Assembly: GCF_001112925.1 (NCBI RefSeq)
Contig: NZ_CPYD01000011.1
Location: forward strand, 61,169 to 125,168
DNA from: Yersinia nurmii
GTDB taxonomy: Bacteria > Pseudomonadota > Gammaproteobacteria > Enterobacterales > Enterobacteriaceae
Direction: 5' to 3'
DNA: 64,000 nucleotides
A program made the position numbers and the translations under genes. Shown here one piece after another: positions 58,456 through 64,000 of the stretch; position 1 is the first letter of the stretch; the number at the start of each line of letters is the position of its first letter. Under the pieces are notes generated by a model, which saw nothing but the letters and a program-made list of their open reading frames with translations, was not told where the DNA came from and did not search any database.

Positions 58456-60072
58456 ATGCAATATTTTCGTTATGCATTATGTGCCGCTGTGGTCGGGGCA
58501 TCCCTTGGCACGGCCTATGCCGCTGAGGTGCCGCCGGGTACCCAATTAGCTGATAAACAAGAAATTGTGCGTCATATTAAGGATGAGCCAGCTTCTTTGG
58601 ATCCGATAAAAGCGGTTGGTTTGCCGGAAGCACAGGTCGCGCGAGATTTGTTTGAAGGGCTGGTGAATCAGGATGCCAACGGCAAAGTCATTCCGGGCGT
58701 AGCGGAGAAATGGCAAACCTCAGATAATCAAATCTGGCTATTTACGCTGCGCAAAGACGCACGCTGGTCCAATGGCGATCCGGTGACTGCTAATGATTTT
58801 GTGTATAGCTGGCAGCGGTTGGTCGATCCCAAAAATCTCTCGCCTTTTGCTTGGTTTGCGCAATTAGCCGGTTTAAATAACGCGGAACAGATTATTGCCG
58901 GTAAATTACCGGCGGATCAATTGGGCGTTAGCGCAGTAGATAATTACACGCTTAAAGTTCAACTGAGTAAGCCAGTGCCTTATTTTGCCAGCCTGATGGC
59001 AAATTTCAGTATGTTCCCTGTTCATAAAGCAACGGTTGAGAAATATGGCAATAACTGGACTAAAGTCGGTAATTTAGTCGGTAACGGTGCATTTAAATTA
59101 CAAGATCGCGTGGTCAATGAAAAACTGGTGCTGGTACCCAACGAAAATTATTGGGATCACGCTCATACGGTGCTGACTAAAGTGACGTTTATTCCTATTA
59201 ATCAGGAATCCAACGCTACTAAACGTTATCAGGCCGGTGATATCGATATTACTGAGTCCTTCCCGAAAAATATGTACCAGAAGCTGTTAAAAGATATTCC
59301 TGGGCAGGTTTATACTCCGGATCAGCTCGGGACGTATTATTACGCGTTTAACACTCAGCGTGCGCCAACCAACGATGTTCGCGTGCGTAAAGCGCTGTCT
59401 TACGCGATCGATCGTAAAATTATTGCGGAAAAAGTATTAGGCACCGGAGAGAAACCGGCTTATCACTTTACCCCAGACGTGACGGCGGGATATAAGCCGA
59501 CGGATAATTTCTTACAGCAGCACAGTCAGGCTGAATTAGATGCACAGGCGAAAGCGTTGATGAATGCGGCGGGATATGGCCCGAATAATCCGTTGAAACT
59601 TTCGCTACTGTATAACACCTCGGAAAACCACCAGAAACTGGCGATTGCAGTCGCCTCAATGTGGAAGAAAAAGCTGGGCGTGGATGTCAAGTTGGTTAAC
59701 CAGGAATGGAAAACTTATATAGATAGCCGCAATACTGGCAATTTTGACGTGGTGCGAGCATCCTGGGTTGGGGATTATAATGAGCCGTCAACCTTTTTGT
59801 CGTTATTAACATCCAGCCACAGCGGGAATATCGCCAAATTCAATAATGCGGATTACGATAAACTGATGTCGGATACCAGTAAACAAACTAATGCTAAAGC
59901 GCTGAATGCTGATTATAACAAGGCTGAGCAGATTATTGCCGAGCAAGCACCGATTGCACCTATTTATCAATATACCAATGGCCGCTTAATTAAGCCTTGG
60001 GTAAAAGGTTATCCGATTACCAATCCGGAAGATGTAGCATACAGTCAAACGATGTACATCATTAAACATTGA
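58456..60072 (+). CDS. mppA: Periplasmic murein tripeptide-binding protein MppA
   Basis: MppA binds the murein tripeptide L-Ala-D-Glu-meso-diaminopimelate and delivers it to the Opp permease. The 538 residues match E. coli MppA (537). The signal peptide ends TAYA/AEVPPG at residue 22. Characteristic blocks are IVRHIKDEPASLDPIKAVG, GNGAFKLQDRVVNEKLVL, TYYYAFNTQ and SWVGDYNEPSTFLSLL. The ATG at 58456 gives a correct signal peptide; an upstream in-frame frame from 58387 does not. A terminator follows. Confidence 0.95.
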   Translation: MQYFRYALCAAVVGASLGTAYAAEVPPGTQLADKQEIVRHIKDEPASLDPIKAVGLPEAQVARDLFEGLVNQDANGKVIPGVAEKWQTSDNQIWLFTLRKDARWSNGDPVTANDFVYSWQRLVDPKNLSPFAWFAQLAGLNNAEQIIAGKLPADQLGVSAVDNYTLKVQLSKPVPYFASLMANFSMFPVHKATVEKYGNNWTKVGNLVGNGAFKLQDRVVNEKLVLVPNENYWDHAHTVLTKVTFIPINQESNATKRYQAGDIDITESFPKNMYQKLLKDIPGQVYTPDQLGTYYYAFNTQRAPTNDVRVRKALSYAIDRKIIAEKVLGTGEKPAYHFTPDVTAGYKPTDNFLQQHSQAELDAQAKALMNAAGYGPNNPLKLSLLYNTSENHQKLAIAVASMWKKKLGVDVKLVNQEWKTYIDSRNTGNFDVVRASWVGDYNEPSTFLSLLTSSHSGNIAKFNNADYDKLMSDTSKQTNAKALNADYNKAEQIIAEQAPIAPIYQYTNGRLIKPWVKGYPITNPEDVAYSQTMYIIKH

Positions 60073-60120
60073 TCGGCGTTTTGCAGTGAATACTCATCAC
60101 GAGTTTATTCAGTATCATAA

Positions 60121-60151
60121 AATCCCTGTAATCTGATTACGGGGATTTTTT
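60121..60151 (+). terminator. Intrinsic terminator of mppA
   Basis: AATCCCTGTAAT/ATTACGGGGATT stem followed by a run of six T, 48 bases after the mppA stop. Confidence 0.85.
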
Positions 60152-60301
60152 ATCACCACAACATCATCAAACCGAGTTATTGCCCACTAATGCTTAGCCA
60201 GTTCTGGCTTATCCGTGCCTTGTCGGCTTTAAACTTCAAGACGTTAAGGCTAGACTGAATCATTCCTGTGCTGAATGCCGGTGATTGAGGAGAATAGGGT
60301 T

Positions 60302-61285
60302 GTGGATGAGGTCGAAGGAAAAGCACTTCAGGTTTCGGACGCGGTTTACGCGTATCAACTCGATGGCAAAGGTGGCGTAACTCCAATAGCCCCGGACGCC
60401 GTAGCAACGGCTCAACATCCGTGTTGGCTGCATTTGGACTATACCCGCCAAGAAAGTATCAATTGGCTACGCAATACGCCGTTGCTGCCGGAAGTGGTGC
60501 GTGATGGTTTGTCCGGCGACAGTATGCGGCCAAAAGTAACGCGGCTAGGCGACGGAACGATGATCACTTTGCGTGGTATCAATTTTAATGCCGACGCACG
60601 CCCGGATCAGCTGGTGACTATCCGGGTTTATATGACGGATAAACTAATTGTTTCTACCCGGCATCGACGGATTTACTCCATAGATGATGTTCTTAACGAT
60701 CTGCAAAGTGGCACTGGCCCAACGGATAGCGGCAGATGGTTGGTCGAGATAGCCGATGGACTGACCGATCACACCAGTGAATTTATCGAAGATTTACACG
60801 ATAAAATTATCGACCTGGAAGATGATTTGTTAGAACAGCAGGTTCCCGCGCGCGGACAAATGGCGCTATTACGCAAGCAACTGATTGTTTTACGCCGCTA
60901 TATGGCTCCGCAGCGTGATGTGTTCTCGCGTCTGGCCAGCGAGCGGTTACCTTGGATGAATGATGACGATCGGCGCAGAATGCAGGAGATCTCCGAAAGG
61001 TTAGGGCGAGGATTGGAAGATTTAGATTCCAGTATTGCCCGTACCGCAGTGCTAGCCGATGAAATCAGTTCGTTGATGGCAGACGCGATGAACCGTCGAA
61101 CTTATACCATGTCACTGTTGGCTATGGTTTTTCTACCGACAACCTTTTTAACCGGGCTGTTTGGCGTTAACCTTGGCGGTATACCCGGTAATGAAGCTCG
61201 ATTTGGTTTTGCTGCTTTCTGCATGATGTTGGTTGTTTTGGTGCTTGCTGTTGCTTGGTGGTTAAAACGCAGTAAATGGTTATAA
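60302..61285 (+). CDS. zntB: Zinc transporter ZntB
   Basis: ZntB is a CorA-superfamily pentameric channel/transporter for zinc (first described as exporter, later as a proton-coupled importer). The 327 residues equal E. coli ZntB. The large cytoplasmic domain ends in a long helix ([21 protein letters not shown]), followed by two transmembrane helices separated by the GVN motif ([15 protein letters not shown] in CorA). I chose the GTG start at 60302 (GAGGAG ten bases upstream, giving the 327-residue family length) over an ATG at 60275. The next gene downstream is the sRNA fnrS, as in E. coli. Confidence 0.95.
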   Translation: MDEVEGKALQVSDAVYAYQLDGKGGVTPIAPDAVATAQHPCWLHLDYTRQESINWLRNTPLLPEVVRDGLSGDSMRPKVTRLGDGTMITLRGINFNADARPDQLVTIRVYMTDKLIVSTRHRRIYSIDDVLNDLQSGTGPTDSGRWLVEIADGLTDHTSEFIEDLHDKIIDLEDDLLEQQVPARGQMALLRKQLIVLRRYMAPQRDVFSRLASERLPWMNDDDRRRMQEISERLGRGLEDLDSSIARTAVLADEISSLMADAMNRRTYTMSLLAMVFLPTTFLTGLFGVNLGGIPGNEARFGFAAFCMMLVVLVLAVAWWLKRSKWL

Positions 61286-61343
61286 CTCAGCAAGATAGCG
61301 ATAGTTGAAAAAGGTGGTAATAAGCATGCTAATCCCTTCAATA

Positions 61344-61357
61344 TTGAGCAATATCAA
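61344..61357 (+). promoter_or_regulatory. FNR box of fnrS
   Basis: TTGAGCAATATCAA matches the FNR consensus TTGAT-N4-ATCAA with one mismatch. It is centred about 42 bases upstream of the predicted fnrS start, the class II activator position. Confidence 0.88.
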
Positions 61358-61392
61358 CGTTTGAGTTATCCGCCTCAGGCATTATCTCTCTC

Positions 61393-61517
61393 GCAGGTGA
61401 ATGCAACGTCAAGCGATGGGCGTTGCGCTCCATATTTGTAAGATTTTTAATTTTGTAGTACTGCATAGCACATTGATTGTTACGATGCCGGTGTTGAATA
61501 GACACCGGCATTTTTTT
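61393..61517 (+). ncRNA. fnrS: Small RNA FnrS (anaerobic)
   Basis: FnrS is an Hfq-binding sRNA made under FNR control in anaerobic growth that represses aerobic-metabolism genes such as sodB. The 5' segment is nearly identical to E. coli FnrS: GCAGGTGAATGCAACGTCAA and GCGATGGGCGTTGCGCTCCA at 61393-61434. The ACTGCATAGCACA element is at 61460-61472. The terminator stem ATGCCGGTGT/ACACCGGCAT ends in seven T at 61511-61517. Located after zntB, as in E. coli. Confidence 0.94.
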
Positions 61518-61595
61518 ATGCGCAAAAACGACAGACATAAAAAATGCCCGGATGACTATGAATCCGAGCATCAGTATTAGTTAACTTCTGGCTTT

Positions 61596-62537
61596 TTATT
61601 TAATTTCTACCACGTTAAGACGCTCAATCATCGGTTTCCCGTTTTCTTCATCTTCTTCTGGCTGCCAGCCTACCGGTTGCATCGGTAATTCTTCGCGATC
61701 GAAAGCCAAATCACCGCCATCAATCACTTCGCCACCGTGGGTAATACTTTTAAAATCAAACAACGAACCGTCGTTTAAATGGGAAGGCACAACGTTTTGT
61801 GTGGCACTAAACATCGTTTCGATACGGCCCGGATATTGTTTATCCCAATCACGCAGCATATCGCGGATGACCTGACGCTGTAGGTTGGGTTGTGAACCGC
61901 AAAGGTTGCACGGAATGATCGGGAATTCACGTGCTTCAGCGAAACGTTCGATATCTTTCTCACGGCAGTAGGCCAGTGGGCGGATAACCACATGTTTACC
62001 GTCGTCACTCATCAGTTTTGGTGGCATACCTTTCAGCTTGCCGCCGTAGAACATATTGAGGAATAACGTTTGCAGAATGTCGTCACGGTGGTGACCCAGC
62101 GCAATCTTCGTTGCTCCCAGCTCTGTCGCTGTGCGGTAAAGAATGCCGCGTCGCAAACGGGAGCACAGTGAACAGGTGGTTTTACCTTCCGGAATAATAT
62201 CTTTCACAATACCGTAGGTGTTTTCTTCTACGATCTTGTATTCCACGCCCAATTTATCCAGATAGGCTGGCAGAATATGTTCGGGGAATCCTGGCTGTTT
62301 TTGATCCAGATTAACCGCAATCAACGTGAAATTAATTGGCGCGCTTTTTTGCAGATTCTGCAAGATATCCAGCATGGTGTAGCTGTCTTTGCCGCCTGAC
62401 AGGCAGACCATAATGCGGTCGCCTTCTTCGATCATATTAAAATCGGCAATAGCTTGGCCCACATTGCGGCGTAGTCTTTTCTGCAATTTATTCAGGTTGT
62501 ACTGTTCTTTTTTGTTAATTTCTTGTTTTTCTAACAT
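61596..62537 (-). CDS. ttcA: tRNA 2-thiocytidine biosynthesis protein TtcA
   Basis: TtcA thiolates cytidine-32 of tRNAs using ATP and a [4Fe-4S] cluster. The 313 residues (E. coli 311) have the PP-loop SGGKDS at 47-52, and three cluster cysteines in [11 protein letters not shown] (Cys122, Cys125) and [10 protein letters not shown] near 213. [21 protein letters not shown] is a further family block. Near fnrS/zntB as in E. coli; monocistronic. Confidence 0.97.
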   Translation of the reverse strand: MLEKQEINKKEQYNLNKLQKRLRRNVGQAIADFNMIEEGDRIMVCLSGGKDSYTMLDILQNLQKSAPINFTLIAVNLDQKQPGFPEHILPAYLDKLGVEYKIVEENTYGIVKDIIPEGKTTCSLCSRLRRGILYRTATELGATKIALGHHRDDILQTLFLNMFYGGKLKGMPPKLMSDDGKHVVIRPLAYCREKDIERFAEAREFPIIPCNLCGSQPNLQRQVIRDMLRDWDKQYPGRIETMFSATQNVVPSHLNDGSLFDFKSITHGGEVIDGGDLAFDREELPMQPVGWQPEEDEENGKPMIERLNVVEIK

Positions 62538-62824
62538 TTAATCATAACTCGTATTCAGTTGGGGCATGATGATACATAGCTTCTATAGTGTGAGTTTATC
62601 ATTCTATAAACCAATTTGATCACTATTCATTTGCGTCGAGCCGATACAACGGGTTATCGGGAAGCCGTCGAGCGTTATCATGTCCCATTCATGTAGTCGC
62701 TAAAGCCGGTTTACGCCAGTAAAGGGCCACGACATGTACAGGTGTGGCGTGTAGGGTACGGCTTCCGAAGCCGAATGCCAGCGTGTAATTCATCGTTCTA
62801 ATCAGTTCAATGCCATTTAAAATT

Positions 62825-63370
62825 CTAGCTGTTAATCTTTTGCTTTATTTCTTTGCAAGTGAACGTATATTTCTTATCCGTCTCTTTGATTTTATTTGAA
62901 ATATGGTCAGTAAGGTTAAGTATATCTTTATGATAAAGAGATCTGATTTTCATCACCTTGCCCCAGCATTCTATGGCTATCTCATTACGTTGGGCTAGTT
63001 CATTGCACTTTTGGGTATTGTCAGGATGGTTTAGGCCTCTGAGAACGAAACATAACTCATTGAGTTTTGAATAATCATCTTTACCTTCACATTCCAATAT
63101 TAGATCTGCAGATCTCTCTTCCTGTTCAGACTGAAATGCTGTGCCTGCGTATAACACGCAAATTCGGTTAATTAAATATGTTTTGACATCAGCCAGATTC
63201 TTCAATGAGGGCGCTAAATCAATGTGCGATGAAGCTGAATGTGAAAACCCAGAGTGGTTTTTCTTTATCTCTATTTCTATATTTCCCGGATTTAGTTTTA
63301 ATTTATTAGCTACAAACCAGTGCCCAACTTCGTGGTGTATAACATTGTTCTTATATGTCTCAAAATCCAC
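62825..63370 (-). CDS. Stand-alone M41 (FtsH-peptidase-like) protein
   Basis: A 181-residue protein with a zinc-protease motif HHEVGHWF: HEVGH at residues 13-17. Further on, INRICVLYAGTAFQSE and GKDDYSKLNEL (Asp98/Asp99) align in order with the FtsH peptidase blocks (VALGGRAAEE and GASNDLEKA), where the aspartate is the third zinc ligand. There is no AAA domain and no transmembrane segment, so this is an isolated M41-like domain. The DNA is clearly AT-richer than neighbours ttcA and nifJ, suggesting later acquisition. Biological role unknown; similar proteins are annotated as hypothetical. No partner gene is seen next to it. Confidence 0.65.
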   Translation of the reverse strand: MDFETYKNNVIHHEVGHWFVANKLKLNPGNIEIEIKKNHSGFSHSASSHIDLAPSLKNLADVKTYLINRICVLYAGTAFQSEQEERSADLILECEGKDDYSKLNELCFVLRGLNHPDNTQKCNELAQRNEIAIECWGKVMKIRSLYHKDILNLTDHISNKIKETDKKYTFTCKEIKQKINS

Positions 63371-63577
63371 TTTTATTCCCTTTTAGTGAGGTAGGCTGTC
63401 AGTCGTAAATGTAAACATGAAACTGATGATAGTGCTTTAGTCAGAATCAAATCAACCGTAAACACGGTTGATTTAAAAAGAGTTTATCGAATCTATGGAT
63501 GGGTAGGTGTTATTGATGTGTTGAAATAAATAGCATTATTTGGCTAATGCGAATCATCTCGCAAAAGCCAATAAAAC

Positions 63578-63605
63578 AGCCAGCCAATCTTGGTTCGACT
63601 GGCTT
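63578..63605 (-). terminator. Terminator-like hairpin after nifJ
   Basis: AGCCAG/CTGGCT stem with nested CCAA/TTGG, followed on the minus strand by TGTTTTATT, 26 bases past the nifJ stop. Confidence 0.5.
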
Positions 63606-63630
63606 AATGAATTAACCTCTGTGGGCCGGA

Positions 63631-64000
63631 TTATTCCGTAGGCGCTTTTTCTGCCTTACCCGCGAGCAGGCTGAGGAAATCATAGCGGTTCTTCAGATCT
63701 TTCTCGGCGCTGGCGTATAGCTGGGCGGCCACCTCAGGTTCCTGAGTATTGAGACGGCGGAATCGCTGCTCTTTCAACAAGGTGGAGGTGAGATCGCTGC
63801 TCGGAGGGCGAGAATCCAGCGCCAAAGCGGCTTTTCCCTCGTCGGCACGGCGTGGGTCGAAGCGATAAAGCGGCCAGAAGCCAGTGGCTGTCAGCTGTTT
63901 CATTTGGTCGTGGCTGTAGGCCAGATCGTAGCCGTGCTCCTCGCAAGGGCTGTAGGCGATGATCAACGATGGCCCTGGATAGGCCTCCGCTTCCTGAATG
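63631..64000 (-). CDS. nifJ: Pyruvate:ferredoxin/flavodoxin oxidoreductase, C-terminal part (runs off window)
   Basis: The last 122 residues of a large pyruvate:flavodoxin oxidoreductase (NifJ/YdbK, about 1170-1180 residues when complete), which makes acetyl-CoA and reduces flavodoxin or ferredoxin under anaerobiosis or oxidative stress. Visible blocks are EAEAYPGPSLIIAYSPCEEHG, GFWPLYRFDPRRA and LALDSRPPSSDLTSTLL, and the end KNRYDFLSLLAGKAEKAPTE is like E. coli YdbK. The gene continues beyond base 64000; the frame is open to the window edge. A terminator-like hairpin follows the stop. Confidence 0.93.
   Translation of the reverse strand, partial: IQEAEAYPGPSLIIAYSPCEEHGYDLAYSHDQMKQLTATGFWPLYRFDPRRADEGKAALALDSRPPSSDLTSTLLKEQRFRRLNTQEPEVAAQLYASAEKDLKNRYDFLSLLAGKAEKAPTE

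Noticed and set aside
1-64000. CRISPR arrays, tRNA or rRNA genes, intact insertion sequences, ERIC elements
   Set aside because: No regularly spaced repeats, cloverleaf sequences, transposase frames or ERIC cores were seen on reading both strands.

Overview
The window reads as a chromosomal segment of a Yersinia or a very close relative in the Yersiniaceae. The main reasons are a RovA/SlyA regulator that begins with a TTG codon and matches the Yersinia RovA sequence as I remember it, ZntB, SapA and TyrR proteins of Yersinia type, and long stretches of gene order shared with Escherichia coli that are broken by different accessory blocks. Genus is inferred from remembered family sequences; no search was run.

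Left part (1-19 kb): an AIDA-type autotransporter with a duplicated passenger lies beside rnt-gloA. Then come a decayed NTF2-like gene, rluF, and nemA/nemR with two NemR operators. An inserted block follows: eptA with a PmrA box, an NAD(P)-binding protein, and a LysR regulator. After it come ydhL, ydhF, ydhKJI, rovA and slyB. This is the E. coli slyA-to-rnt neighbourhood without sodC and lhr.

Middle (19-37 kb): anmK-mliC-pdxH-tyrS-pdxY-gstA is conserved and carries the B6 salvage enzymes PdxH and PdxY. It is followed by an accessory, partly decaying stretch: yjbD, a histidine phosphatase, yohC, a VOC protein, a broken MFS transporter, and a small membrane protein with a degraded paralogue on the other side of cbpA-cbpM. 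Then come the peptide transporter dtpA, a LysR regulator, a fused CMD/AhpD-like protein and fabI.

The sapABCDF operon (37.5-43 kb) is followed by the most interesting block (43.0-47.4 kb). A near-perfect Zur site precedes folE2 (metal-flexible GTP cyclohydrolase IB), and a frameshifted gamma-class carbonic anhydrase pseudogene sits directly behind it, which looks like the remains of a zinc-starvation operon. Next is a tight two-gene operon joining an alpha-oxoamine synthase to a ureohydrolase, whose product I cannot name. The small RNA RyhB follows, behind a Fur box.

Right part (47.5-64 kb): pspF/pspABCD-ycjXF (envelope stress), a RES/Xre toxin-antitoxin pair with a strong inverted-repeat operator, tyrR, tpx, ycjG-mpaA-mppA (murein peptide recycling), zntB, the FNR-dependent small RNA FnrS, ttcA, a stand-alone FtsH-peptidase-like (M41) protein in AT-rich DNA, and the C-terminal end of the pyruvate:flavodoxin oxidoreductase gene running off the window. 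I saw no tRNA, rRNA, CRISPR array or intact insertion sequence.
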